DNA of 64,000 nucleotides from Taklimakanibacter sp049323275. Lineage in GTDB: Bacteria > Pseudomonadota > Alphaproteobacteria > Rhizobiales > Aestuariivirgaceae. The stretch is from NCBI GenBank assembly GCA_049323275.1, contig JBMOOM010000047.1:30888-94887 (forward strand). Direction: 5' to 3'. The notes beneath the pieces are model-generated. The model searched no databases. It worked only from the letters and a program-made list of their open reading frames with translations, and was not told the DNA's origin. The translations under genes and the position numbers were made by a program. This document shows positions 1-10,988 of this stretch, piece by piece. Positions within the stretch are counted from its first letter, which is position 1. Each line of letters starts with the position of its first letter.

Positions 1-1262
1 CCTCCTTGCGCAGCACCGATCTCGAAACCGTCATCCGCGGCTGCTGCGAAAGGCTCGCCGCCACCGGCCTGCCGCTCAAGCGCATCAACATCTCGCTGTC
101 CATCCTGCATCCGCTCTATCGCGCCATGGGCTTCACCTGGCGGCGCGGCGAAGGCCTCAAGGTCGAAGGCTACCGCCATGTCGAGCCCGGCCAGGAGAAG
201 GACGACATGCTCATCAAGAGCCCCTATTACCAGCTCATCAACAACGGGCTCGAGCATATGCGCCGGCGCATCGACGTCGACTGCAAGGCGGAATTCCCGA
301 TCTTCGAGGATTTCAAGAAGGAAGGCATCACCGACTATCTCGCCTTCTTCCTGCCCTTCGGCGAGGATTCGGGCCAGGGCATCGTCGGCTCATGGTCGAC
401 CGACCGCGCCGGCGGCTTCAATGAAAGCGAGATCGCGGCGCTGCTGCGCATCCAGGGGCGGCTCGCCGTGGCGGCGCGTGTTGCGGTCCTGAGCCAGCTC
501 GCCGGCAACATGCTCACCACCTATCTCGGCAACGGCGCCGGCAAGCGGGTGCTGTCGGGACAGATCCAGCGCGGCGACGGCGAGACGATCCGCGCCGCCC
601 TCATCATGGCCGACATGCGCGACTCGACCGCGATCGCCGAGCAGGCCGGCCGGCAGATCTTCATCGACACGCTCAACCAGTTCTTCGACGCCATCGCGGT
701 GCCGTTCAGCGAAGGCGGCGCCGAGATCCTCAGCTTCCTCGGCGACGGCTTCCTGGCCGTCATTCCCTGCGCCCGCCATCGCGGTCCCTCCGAGATCGCC
801 TGCCGCCAGGCGCTCGCCGCCGCCCAGAATGCGGTGGCGCGGATGAGCCAGCTCAACGAGCAGCGCAAGTCGGAGAATCTCCCCGCCATCGGCTATGGCC
901 TCGGGCTCCATGTCGGCAATGTCATGTTCGGCAATGTCGGGTTGAAGGAGCGCCTGACCTTCTCGGCCTTCGGGCAGGCGGTAAACGAAGTGCAAAGGCT
1001 CGAGGGCCTGTCGAAGAAATACAAGACCCCGATCATTGCCAGCGACGAATTTGCGCTTTATAGCGGCGGTGACTGGAACATGCTGGGGATCGAGACGTTG
1101 CGCGGCACCGAATATGACATGAAGGTCCATGCGCCGCTGGCGGGCAAGGCCACGATCAGCGACTATGTGCCGGCCAGCAAGGGCCGCGAGCTCACCGACG
1201 CCGAGCGCCTCATCCTTCTCCATCGCGACAATGTCGTGCCGGCGCGGCGCAAGGCGAGCTGA
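1..1262 (+). CDS. Class III adenylate/guanylate cyclase domain protein (5' end outside window)
   Basis: Predicted class III nucleotide cyclase, which would make cAMP or cGMP. The first possible start is a TTG at base 6, but the frame is open to the window edge, so the N-terminus is probably missing. Numbering from that TTG, residues 1-170 are an uncharacterised N-terminal region, perhaps a GAF-like sensor, and the cyclase domain spans about 190-380. The two metal-binding aspartates are visible as MADMRDST (D203) and FLGDGFLAV (D247), 44 residues apart. The transition-state Asn/Arg pair appears as VNEVQR (N327, R331). The usual GD before VN is GQA here, so substrate choice is uncertain. No transmembrane segment is visible in the part present. 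The stop codon overlaps the start of the downstream polysaccharide lyase by one base (TGATG), so the two are probably translated together. Confidence 0.85.
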   Translation, partial: SLRSTDLETVIRGCCERLAATGLPLKRINISLSILHPLYRAMGFTWRRGEGLKVEGYRHVEPGQEKDDMLIKSPYYQLINNGLEHMRRRIDVDCKAEFPIFEDFKKEGITDYLAFFLPFGEDSGQGIVGSWSTDRAGGFNESEIAALLRIQGRLAVAARVAVLSQLAGNMLTTYLGNGAGKRVLSGQIQRGDGETIRAALIMADMRDSTAIAEQAGRQIFIDTLNQFFDAIAVPFSEGGAEILSFLGDGFLAVIPCARHRGPSEIACRQALAAAQNAVARMSQLNEQRKSENLPAIGYGLGLHVGNVMFGNVGLKERLTFSAFGQAVNEVQRLEGLSKKYKTPIIASDEFALYSGGDWNMLGIETLRGTEYDMKVHAPLAGKATISDYVPASKGRELTDAERLILLHRDNVVPARRKAS

Positions 1263-2236
1263 TGGGAAGCTTCCGCGCAACGGCGCAGATCGGCGCAATC
1301 CTGGCCGGCCTCCTTCTGGCTGCGGCGCCGGCCAAGGCCGCCGAGCTCACCTACAAGGACAAGCTCGTCGACGGCTTCGAAGGCAAGGATTTCGCGCCCG
1401 AGGGCGGTCTCTATTACAAGAAGAATTACGAGCAGAGCGCCGGCACCGTCGAATTTCAGGACAAGGTGGTGAAGTCCGGCAAGAGCGCGCTCCGGTTGTC
1501 GGTGAAGCCTCTCTGTCCGGTGACGGAGCCTCTGTGCAGCGAGCGCGCCGAGGTCTGGGAACGCAGCAAGCTCAGGGTTCCCTACGACCAGGGCGCCTGG
1601 TTCGGCTTCGCGGTCAAGTTCGAGGAGCCCATTCCGCAGGACGACCACCGCTATCTGATCGCCCAGTGGAAACGCGAGATCAATGCCGGGGCCGATGGCG
1701 ATTTCAGTCCGTTCCTCGCGTTCCGCTTCAACGAGGGCAAGTTCTTCATCACCGTCGAAACCAACCTGGTTCCGGGCAAGGAAATCGTGAAGGGCAGGCG
1801 CGCCCAGTGCAAGGACGGCGAAACGGCGGTCTGGCTCAGGCCCGATACCAACCAGACCCGGGCGCTGGTCGCCCATGACAGGAATTTCGGCCCACTGAAC
1901 GGGGATGAATTCACCGCCTGCACCGACAAGATCACGGTGATCGACCGCGGCAACCCGCTGCCGGCGCCCGACACGGGCTGGATCGATTTCGCCGTCTATA
2001 CGAAGCCGGGCCCGGAAGGCACCGGCCATATCGAAATCTTCGCGAATGGCAAATGGATCGTCACCGTCAAGGGACGTATCGGCCATAACGACAAGGGCCT
2101 CGGCGAGCGGCAATATTTCAAGTTCGGGCCGTATCGCGCCGGCGGCCCCGACGTCTGGGCGCTCTATTATGACGACTTCCGCCGCGGTCTCGCCTGCGCG
2201 GATGTGCTCGATCCGAAGATTTGCCCCTTTCCATGA
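1262..2236 (+). CDS. Secreted polysaccharide lyase family protein (heparin-lyase-I-like fold)
   Basis: A 324-residue protein with a clear Sec signal peptide: basic start, hydrophobic stretch of about residues 9-22, and an AKA-type cleavage site near residue 27. The mature part resembles the 'polysaccharide lyase' (heparin lyase I-like, jelly-roll) family: an early strand with DGFEG, then RAEVWERSKL, a WFGFAVKF strand, HRYLIAQWKRE, and a late YYDDFRRG strand. Such enzymes cleave acidic polysaccharides by beta-elimination, but the substrate cannot be read from sequence. Several cysteines (PLCPVTEPLCSE and near the C-terminus) suggest disulfides in the periplasm or outside the cell. Its ATG overlaps the stop of the cyclase gene upstream. 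It may turn over a surface polysaccharide or feed the ABC importer encoded downstream. The family call comes from recognised sequence character, not a search. Confidence 0.72.
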   Translation: MGSFRATAQIGAILAGLLLAAAPAKAAELTYKDKLVDGFEGKDFAPEGGLYYKKNYEQSAGTVEFQDKVVKSGKSALRLSVKPLCPVTEPLCSERAEVWERSKLRVPYDQGAWFGFAVKFEEPIPQDDHRYLIAQWKREINAGADGDFSPFLAFRFNEGKFFITVETNLVPGKEIVKGRRAQCKDGETAVWLRPDTNQTRALVAHDRNFGPLNGDEFTACTDKITVIDRGNPLPAPDTGWIDFAVYTKPGPEGTGHIEIFANGKWIVTVKGRIGHNDKGLGERQYFKFGPYRAGGPDVWALYYDDFRRGLACADVLDPKICPFP

Positions 2237-2255
2237 GACCCGAAAAACGGCTAGG

Positions 2256-2278
2256 CTTCCCCTTAACTTAAGGGGAAG
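2256..2278. terminator. Perfect 11-bp inverted repeat after the lyase gene
   Basis: Arms at 2256-2266 and 2268-2278 are perfectly complementary (CTTCCCCTTAA and its complement) around a single base. It lies 20 bp after the lyase stop codon and 44 bp before the importer ATPase. No T-tract follows, so it could be a weak terminator, a transcript stabiliser or a protein-binding dyad. Confidence 0.4.
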
Positions 2279-2321
2279 GCGTTTGGTTAGCCATGCTGGC
2301 AAGGCGTAAGTCCGTTCGGCA

Positions 2322-4204
<1,883 letters not shown>

Positions 4205-4208
<4 letters not shown>

Positions 4209-6103
4209 TCTCGCGGGTGCTTTACGGGTTCCTGGCCCTTGTCCTGTGCGCGATGCCGGCAATGGCGGGATATGTCGAGCCGGATTCGCTCAAAGATAAG
4301 GTGGCGAAAGGCGAGCTGCCGCCGGTCGAGCAGCGCCTGCCGAGCGAGCCGCTCAAGGTGACGATCGAAGGCGAGGGCAAGGCCATCGGCCAGTATGGCG
4401 GCACGGCGCGCATCCTGATCGGCGGCCAGCGCAATATCAGCCTGATGACCGTCTATGGCTATACGCGGCTGCTGCGCTATGACGACAAGCTGCAGCTGCA
4501 GCCGGATCTCCTCAAATCCTACGAGGTCCAGGATGGCCGCGTCTTCACCTTCCATCTGCGGCCGGGCCTCAAATGGTCGGACGGCGAGCCGGTCACCACC
4601 GAGGATTTCCGGTACGCGCTGGAAGATGTGCAGCTCAATGAAGAGCTGAGCAAGGTCATCTCGCCCTATCTGCTTGTCGACGGCAAGCCGCCCAAATTCG
4701 AGATCATCGATGACCAGACGCTGCGCTACAGCTGGGACGCGCCCAATCCGGATTTCCTGCCGCAGATCGCGGCCCCGCAGGCGCTGAGCCTGGTGATGCC
4801 GGCCAAATATCTGAAGCAGTTCCACAAGAAATACCAGAGCGAGGACAAGCTCGCCGAGCTGATCAAGGCCAATGGCGAGAAGAAGTGGACCGGCCTCCAT
4901 ATCAACAAGGCGCGGCAATACCGGCCGGAGAACCCGGATCTGCCGACGCTCGATCCGTGGCGCAACACGACGAAGCCGCCCTCCGAGCAGTTCGTCTTCG
5001 AGCGCAATCCCTACTTTCACCGCGTCGACCAGGAGGGGCGCCAGCTTCCCTATATCGACCGCTTCGTTCTCAATGTGAGCTCCTCGTCGCTGATCCCGGC
5101 CAAGACCGGCGCCGGCGAGACCGATCTCCAGGCGCAGAATATCAGCTTCGCCGACTACACCTTCCTGAAGGAGTCGGAGGCGACCCATCCGATCCGGGTC
5201 AAATTATGGGAAAGCGGGCGCGGCTCGCGCGTCGCTCTCTTCCCCAATCTCAATTTCGCCGATCCGGTGTGGAGCAAGGTTCTGCGCGACGTGCGCTTTC
5301 GCCGGGCCGCCTCGATGGCGATCAACCGCGACGAGATCAACCAGGCCAAGTTCTTCGGCCTGAGCCGGCCGAGCGCCGACACGGTGCTGCCGGCAAGCCC
5401 GCTCTATCGCGAGGAATATGCGACGGCCTACACCGCCTATGATCCCGACCGGGCCAATGCGCTCCTCGACGAAATGGGCCTCGACAAACGCGGCGGCGAC
5501 GGCATCCGCCTGCTGCCCGATGGCCGGCGCGCCGAGATCATCGTCGAGACGGCTGGCGAGGATTCGCTCGAGACCGATGTCCTCCAGCTCATCACCGACC
5601 ATTGGAGCAAGATCGGTCTCAAGCTGGTCATCCGCACATCGCAGACCGACGTGCTGAGGAGCCGCGTGATCGGCGGAACGACGATGATGACCGTCGCGTC
5701 CGGTCTCGACAACGGCGTGCCGACCGCCGACATGAATCCGAAAGCCCTGGCGCCGACGAGCCATGAGCAGATGCAGTGGCCGCAATGGGGCATCTTCGTC
5801 GAATCGGCCGGCGAGAAGGGCACCCAGGCCGATGTGAAGGAGGCCCAGGAGCTCTTCGATCTCTACAAGCAGTGGGAGAAGGCGGCCGACAGCGCGGGGC
5901 GGGCCGACATCTGGCACAAGATGCTGGCGCTCTATACCGACCAGGTGTTCTCGATCGGCATCGTGAACGGCGCCAAGCAGCCCATCGTCATCTCGGCAAA
6001 GCTGCGCAACGTTCCTGAAACGGCGCTGTTCAGCTTCGACCCGACCGCCTATTTCGGCGTCTATGGCATGGATACGTTCTGGTTCGACAAGAAAGGCCCC
6101 TGA
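4205..6103 (+). CDS. ABC importer periplasmic substrate-binding protein, family 5
   Basis: A 632-residue extracellular solute-binding protein of the family-5 (DppA/OppA) type. It has a Sec signal peptide (hydrophobic core about residues 7-18, Ala-Met-Ala cleavage near 21). The family core is visible: TFHLRPGLKWSDGEPVTTEDF near residue 115, then DVRFRRAASMAINRDEI near 370 and YDPDRANALLDEMGLDKRGGDGIRLLPDG near 415. It is longer than typical DppA (about 530), like alphaproteobacterial versions that bind oligosaccharides or unusual peptides. Its ATG overlaps the ATPase stop by 4 bp and the first permease follows after 2 bp, so this is one operon. The ligand cannot be deduced. Confidence 0.92.
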
Positions 6104-6105
6104 GG

Positions 6106-7104
6106 ATGCTGCGCTACATCATCTGGCGCATCCTCATGATGGTGCCGACTCTGGTGATCATCTCGGCGCTGGTCTTCACCATCATCGAGCTGCCGCCCGG
6201 CGATTATTTCGAAAGCTACGTGGCCGAGCTGCAGGCGCAGGGCGAAAGCGTCAATGCCGAGCAGATCGAGGCGCTGCGCCAGGAATATGGCTTCGACAAG
6301 CCGCCGGTGGTGCGCTACTTCCATTGGGTCGCCGGCATGCTGACCGGCGATTTCGGCTATTCCTTCGAATACCGGCTGCCGGTGATGGATGTGGTGGGCG
6401 ACCGGCTGTGGCTCACCATCCTCGTCTCCTTCACCACCATCATCTTCACCTGGCTGATCGCCTTTCCGATCGGCATCTATTCGGCGACGCATCAATACAG
6501 CTGGGGCGATTACGGGCTGACCTTCCTCGGTCTCATCGGCATCGCGGTGCCCAACTTCATGATGGCGCTGGTCTTCATGTATCTCGCCAATGTGTGGTTC
6601 GGGACCTCGATCGGCCATCTGATGGACCCGCAATATATGGACCAGCCGATGAGCTGGGATAAGTTCAACTCCATCCTGGCGCATCTGTGGATTCCGGTGG
6701 TGATCATCGGCACCGCCGGCACCGCCGGCATGGTGCGGCGCCTGCGCGCCAACCTGCTCGACGAGCTGCAGAAGCAATATGTGGTGACGGCGCGCGCCAA
6801 GGGTCTGCATCCGTTCAAGGCGCTGGTCAAATATCCGCTGCGCATGGCGCTCAACTTCTTCATCGCCGATATCGGCTCGATCCTGCCGGCGATCATCTCG
6901 GGCGCCGAGATCACCGCCATCGTGCTGTCGCTCGAGACGACCGGCCCGCTTTTGATCCGGGCGCTCAAGAGCCAGGACATGTATCTCGCCGGCTCGTTCC
7001 TGATGTTCCTCGCCTTCCTCACGGTCATCGGCGTGCTCATATCGGATCTGGCGCTCGCGGTGCTCGATCCGCGCATCAGGCTGCAGGGCGGAAGCACGAA
7101 ATGA
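6106..7104 (+). CDS. ABC importer permease, DppB-like
   Basis: A 332-residue inner-membrane permease of the DppB/OppB type. It begins with a membrane helix (LRYIIWRILMMVPTLVIISAL) and shows about six helices in total. The coupling (EAA) loop reads YVVTARAKGLHPFKALVKYPLR, the part that docks on the ATPase. The end LAVLDPRIRL is typical of the family. It forms the translocation pathway together with the DppC-like protein encoded next, whose ATG overlaps this stop codon (ATGA). Confidence 0.94.
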   Translation: MLRYIIWRILMMVPTLVIISALVFTIIELPPGDYFESYVAELQAQGESVNAEQIEALRQEYGFDKPPVVRYFHWVAGMLTGDFGYSFEYRLPVMDVVGDRLWLTILVSFTTIIFTWLIAFPIGIYSATHQYSWGDYGLTFLGLIGIAVPNFMMALVFMYLANVWFGTSIGHLMDPQYMDQPMSWDKFNSILAHLWIPVVIIGTAGTAGMVRRLRANLLDELQKQYVVTARAKGLHPFKALVKYPLRMALNFFIADIGSILPAIISGAEITAIVLSLETTGPLLIRALKSQDMYLAGSFLMFLAFLTVIGVLISDLALAVLDPRIRLQGGSTK

Positions 7105-8282
7105 ACGATATGACGCCGCTGCCGCCGCCGGGCCAGCCGCTCAGGCATTATGTCTCGACGGCGCCCTTCGATCCGACGACCGCCGAGACGATGAGCGAGC
7201 AGCAGAAGCGGGTGTTCCTCGCTTCGCAATGGAAGCTGATGTGGTGGAAGTTCAAGCGCCATAGGCTGGCGCTCATCTCCGCCATCATCCTCGCCGTCCT
7301 CTATGCGATGATCGTCATCGCCGAGTTCCTGGCGCCCTACAATCTCGCCACCCGGAATGTGAGCGCCATCTATGCGCCGCCGCAGACCGTCAGGCTGTTC
7401 CACGAGGGAAGCTTCGTCGGGCCGTTCGTCTATGGCCGCACCGTCCAGCTCAACATGGACAACCTCAAGCGCGAATATAAGGACGACACCAAGAACGTGC
7501 AGAAGCTGCGCTTCTTCTGCTCGGGCGACAAATACAAATTCTGGGGAATGTTCGAAGCCGACCGGCATCTCGTCTGCCCGGCCGAAGGCGGGCAGTTCTT
7601 CCTGCTCGGCACCGATCAGCTCGGCCGCGACGTGTTCTCGCGCATCATCTATGGCGCCCGCATCTCGCTCACCATCGGCCTGCTCGGCGTCGCGGTCAGC
7701 TTCATCCTCGGCATCGTCATCGGCGGCATCGCCGGCTATCGCGGCGGCGTCGTCGATCTGCTTACGCAACGTCTGATCGAGGTGCTGCAGTCGCTGCCGA
7801 GCATTCCCTTGTGGCTGGCGCTTGCCGCGATCATGCCGGTGACCTGGTCGCCGCTGCTCGTCTATTTCGGCATCACCTTCATCCTGGGCCTGCTCGACTG
7901 GACGGGGCTTGCCCGCGCGGTACGTTCGAAACTGCTGGCCTTGCGCGAAGAGGACTATGTGCTGGCGGCGCAGCTCATGGGCGCCAAAGGCAGCCGCATC
8001 ATCGGCCGTCACCTGGTGCCTGGATTCATGTCGCATTTGATCGCGTCAGCCACCATATCCATCCCCGGCATGATCCTCGGCGAGACGGCGCTGAGCTTCC
8101 TGGGGCTGGGCTTGCGCCCCCCGATCGTCAGCTGGGGCGTGCTGCTCAACGAAGCCACCAACATCAATGTGGTGGCGCTTTATCCGTGGCTGATGCTGCC
8201 GGTCATTCCGGTGATCGTCGTCATATTGGCCTTCAACTTCCTGGGGGACGGACTGCGCGATGCGGCCGATCCGTACAAGTAA
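7101..8282 (+). CDS. ABC importer permease, DppC-like
   Basis: A 393-residue DppC/OppC-type permease. The ATG at 7101 is chosen because it makes the usual 4-bp overlap with the dppB-like gene and because the protein then begins just before the family's cytosolic N-terminal stretch (FLASQWKLMWWKFKRHRLALIS) and first helix. A periplasmic insertion of about 100 residues follows helix 1, as in long DppC proteins. TDQLGRDVFSRIIYGARISL, the EAA loop YVLAAQLMGAKGSRIIGRHLVPG and the ending FLGDGLRDAADPYK are diagnostic. It is the last gene of the importer operon; about 100 bp separates it from the glycosyltransferase gene. Confidence 0.94.
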   Translation: MNDMTPLPPPGQPLRHYVSTAPFDPTTAETMSEQQKRVFLASQWKLMWWKFKRHRLALISAIILAVLYAMIVIAEFLAPYNLATRNVSAIYAPPQTVRLFHEGSFVGPFVYGRTVQLNMDNLKREYKDDTKNVQKLRFFCSGDKYKFWGMFEADRHLVCPAEGGQFFLLGTDQLGRDVFSRIIYGARISLTIGLLGVAVSFILGIVIGGIAGYRGGVVDLLTQRLIEVLQSLPSIPLWLALAAIMPVTWSPLLVYFGITFILGLLDWTGLARAVRSKLLALREEDYVLAAQLMGAKGSRIIGRHLVPGFMSHLIASATISIPGMILGETALSFLGLGLRPPIVSWGVLLNEATNINVVALYPWLMLPVIPVIVVILAFNFLGDGLRDAADPYK

Positions 8283-8383
8283 ATGAAACAGCGGACCGGC
8301 CAGTCACAGGGTTTTGACGAGTTCATGCCCTGTGGCATAGTCCGGCGTTTCGGGGCGAGCGAAGTCGGCATGGAGAGAGGGGA

Positions 8384-9601
8384 ATGACGATGCGTCGGCT
8401 GGAACATGCCCGCATTCTCATGTACAGCCACGACACGTTCGGGCTCGGACATTTGAGGCGGTGCCGCACTATTGCGCATTCACTCGTCGAAAATTACCGA
8501 GGGTTGAGTGTCCTCATCATTTCGGGCTCCACCATCGCCGGCGCCTTCGATTACCGGGTGCGCGTGGATTTCGTTAAGATCCCGTCGATCATCAAGCTGC
8601 ATAACGGCGATTATACGTCGCTCGACCGCCACACCGACCTCCAGGAAACGCTGGAGATGCGCCAGGCGATCATCCGCCACACGGCCGAATCCTTCCAGCC
8701 CGATCTCTTCATCGTCGACAAGGAGCCGCTCGGCCTGCGCGGCGAGCTGGAAGAGACTCTCTCCTATCTCAAGACGCACGGTACCACCCTGGTGCTCGGC
8801 CTGCGCGAGGTCATGGACGCGCCCGAGCTGCTCAAGGCGGAATGGGCGAAGCGCGACGTGCTGCGCAAGATCGGCATGTTCTACGATTCGATCTGGGTCT
8901 ATGGGCCCGAGGATTTTTACGACCCGCTGACCGGCTTCGACGTCTCGCCCGCGGTGCGCTCGCGCATGCATTATGTCGGCTTCCTGCAGCGCCATGTCAC
9001 GCAGGCCGATGTGCCGGTGCGCGAGGTCGAAGGCGATTACATTCTGGCGACCACCGGCGGCGGCGGCGACGGCGCCGACCTCATCCACAATATCTTCGAC
9101 GCCTATCATCACGATCCGTCGCTGAAGCACCGGATGCTGATCGTGCTCGGCCCCTTCATGCCGGCGCGCAAAAGGCGCAAGCTCGTCAAGAAGGGCTCCG
9201 CCATCCCGCAGGTCGAGATCATCGAATTCGACAACCGGATGGAAAACCTGATCGCCGGCGCGCGCGCCGTGGTCAGCATGGGCGGCTACAATACCTTCTG
9301 CGAGATTCTCTCCTTCGACAAGCCGGCTTTGATCGTGCCGCGCGTCACGCCGCGCGAGGAGCAGCTGATCCGCGCCAGCCGTGCCGCCGAGCTCGGCGTG
9401 ATCGACATGCTGCGGCCGGAAGAGGCCGAGGATCCGGCCAAACTCGCCCGGGCGCTCAAGGGGTTGCCCGGCCGGTCGCCGCCGTCGCAAGTGACCTCCA
9501 AGCTCAAGCTCGACGGGCTCGAAAGAATCACCGATCTCGTCGGTGAGTGGCTCGAGCCCGGCTCGCAGAAGCGGCTCTCCGTCGTCGAAGGCGGCAATTA
9601 G
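8384..9601 (+). CDS. MurG-like (GT-B fold) glycosyltransferase family protein, first of two
   Basis: A 405-residue predicted glycosyltransferase of the GT-B / MurG-like group ('predicted glycosyl transferase', COG4671 character). The N-terminal domain opens with ARILMYSHDTFGLGHLRRC, in which GLGHLRR is the glycine-rich loop that contacts the acceptor or donor. The C-terminal domain has an NLIAGARAVVSMGGYNTFCE stretch and VPRVTPREEQLIRA, the nucleotide-sugar binding part. No signal peptide or membrane helix is visible. A second ATG six bases on (8390) is better spaced from the GAGAGAGGGG ribosome binding site and may be the true start. The related gene at 10985 and a GT4 gene between them indicate a polysaccharide assembly cluster. 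Confidence 0.8.
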   Translation: MTMRRLEHARILMYSHDTFGLGHLRRCRTIAHSLVENYRGLSVLIISGSTIAGAFDYRVRVDFVKIPSIIKLHNGDYTSLDRHTDLQETLEMRQAIIRHTAESFQPDLFIVDKEPLGLRGELEETLSYLKTHGTTLVLGLREVMDAPELLKAEWAKRDVLRKIGMFYDSIWVYGPEDFYDPLTGFDVSPAVRSRMHYVGFLQRHVTQADVPVREVEGDYILATTGGGGDGADLIHNIFDAYHHDPSLKHRMLIVLGPFMPARKRRKLVKKGSAIPQVEIIEFDNRMENLIAGARAVVSMGGYNTFCEILSFDKPALIVPRVTPREEQLIRASRAAELGVIDMLRPEEAEDPAKLARALKGLPGRSPPSQVTSKLKLDGLERITDLVGEWLEPGSQKRLSVVEGGN

Positions 9602-9602
9602 A

Positions 9603-9745
9603 GCATGATGAGCTTATCCCGACTCATCACCCTCGCCCCGAGGCGCTCGCCGAAGGCGAGTCCCGAAGGGTCTGCTTCAACATCTCCGCTCTATCCTGAT
9701 GGATGCTTCGAGGCTCGCCACGCTCGCGCCGCGGCATGAGGGGCA
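9603..9745. repeat. REP-like intergenic repeat with several hairpins
   Basis: The gap between two glycosyltransferase genes holds short inverted repeats, including CTCGCC-GAA-GGCGAG at 9646-9660. A segment at about 9700-9745 looks like the GAGGCTCGC...GCATGAGG repeats scattered through Hyphomicrobiales genomes. The family assignment is from memory and needs a genome-wide count. Confidence 0.5.
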
Positions 9746-9752
9746 TCGAGAG

Positions 9753-10988
9753 ATGACGAAAATCGTCATTGTGCTCAAGGGATATCCGCGCCTGTCGGAA
9801 ACCTTCATCGCCCAGGAATTGCTCGGGCTCGAGCGCGCCGGTCATGAGCTTTATCTCGTTTCGATGCGCCATCCGACTGACGGCAAGCGCCATCCGGTGC
9901 ATGACGAGATCAAGGCGCCGGTGCGCTATCTGCCGGAATATCTCCATGACGAGCCCTGGCGCGTCATCCGCTCCTGGTGGAAGGCGCGGCGGCTGCCGCA
10001 CTATAGGCGCCTGCGCAAAATCTTCCTCGCCGATCTCAAGCGCGACCCGACGCGCAACCGCTGGCGCCGTTTCGGCCAGGCGCTGGTGCTCGCCGCCGAG
10101 TTTCCCGAGGATGCCGACTGGCTGCATGCGCATTTCATCCACACGCCGGGATCGGTCACACTTTATGCGAGTCTCGTTCTCGGCATGGGCTGGAGCTGCT
10201 CGGCGCATGCCAAGGACATCTGGACGTCACCCGATTGGGACTTGCGCGAGAAGCTCGGCCAGGCGCGCTGGGTCGTGACCTGCACCAAGGCCGGCTTCGA
10301 CAAGCTCAGAAGCCTCAGCCCCGCTCCGGCGCGCGTCCATCTGAGCTATCATGGCCTCGATCTGTCACGCTTCGCGTCCTTCGACGGCAGGCGCCCGGCG
10401 CGCGACGGCTCGGAGGCGCAGGATCCGGTCCTGCTTCTCAGCGTCGGCCGGGCGGTCGAAAAAAAGGGCTATGACATCCTGCTCGCCGCCTTGGCGCAAT
10501 TGCCCGCGAATCTCGCCTGGCGCTTCGTCCATATCGGCGGCGGCGAGATCCTGGACAAGCTCAAGGCGCAGGCCGAGGCGCTCGGCCTCACCGATCGCAT
10601 CATCTGGCTCGGATCGCGCGCCCAGAAGGACGTGCTGGCGCAATATCGGGCGAGCGATCTCTTCGTGCTGCCCTGCCGCATCGCCAGCGACGGCGACCGC
10701 GACGGCCTGCCCAATGTTCTCGTCGAAGCCTCGAGCCAGGGGCTCGCCTGCATATCGACGACGGTGTCGGGCGTGCCGGAGCTCCTGAGCGACGGCGTCA
10801 ACGGGCTCCTGGTCCCGCCCGAGGATCCGGGCGCCTTGAGCGCCGCTTTGACGCGGGCGATCGGCGATCCGGAACTGCGCCGCAAGCTCGGGGCCCAGGC
10901 GGAGAAGCGGGTGCGCGGGGATTTCGATCACAAGAACAGCATAGGGGAGCTCACCCAGCTCTTCCGCGCGGCGCGAGGCCGGTCATGA
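9753..10988 (+). CDS. Glycosyltransferase family 4 protein
   Basis: A 411-residue GT4 retaining glycosyltransferase. The ATG at 9753 is preferred over an upstream ATG at 9699 because the latter lies inside the repeat and the protein then starts directly with the first strand (MTKIVIVLKGYPRLSETFIAQEL). SETFIAQEL is typical of exopolysaccharide and colanic-acid type GT4 enzymes. The donor-site segment is present: LLSVGRAVEKKGYDILLAAL, LGSRAQKDVLAQYRASDLFVLP, and EX7E-like GLPNVLVEASSQGLACISTTVSGVPE. A GAG-rich ribosome binding site lies just upstream. The stop overlaps the next gene by 4 bp, so it is co-translated with the second MurG-like enzyme. Confidence 0.9.
   Translation: MTKIVIVLKGYPRLSETFIAQELLGLERAGHELYLVSMRHPTDGKRHPVHDEIKAPVRYLPEYLHDEPWRVIRSWWKARRLPHYRRLRKIFLADLKRDPTRNRWRRFGQALVLAAEFPEDADWLHAHFIHTPGSVTLYASLVLGMGWSCSAHAKDIWTSPDWDLREKLGQARWVVTCTKAGFDKLRSLSPAPARVHLSYHGLDLSRFASFDGRRPARDGSEAQDPVLLLSVGRAVEKKGYDILLAALAQLPANLAWRFVHIGGGEILDKLKAQAEALGLTDRIIWLGSRAQKDVLAQYRASDLFVLPCRIASDGDRDGLPNVLVEASSQGLACISTTVSGVPELLSDGVNGLLVPPEDPGALSAALTRAIGDPELRRKLGAQAEKRVRGDFDHKNSIGELTQLFRAARGRS

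Noticed and set aside
6..1262. TTG at base 6 as the real start of the first cyclase gene
   Set aside because: The frame is open to the window edge and no ribosome binding site can be seen, so the gene probably begins upstream.
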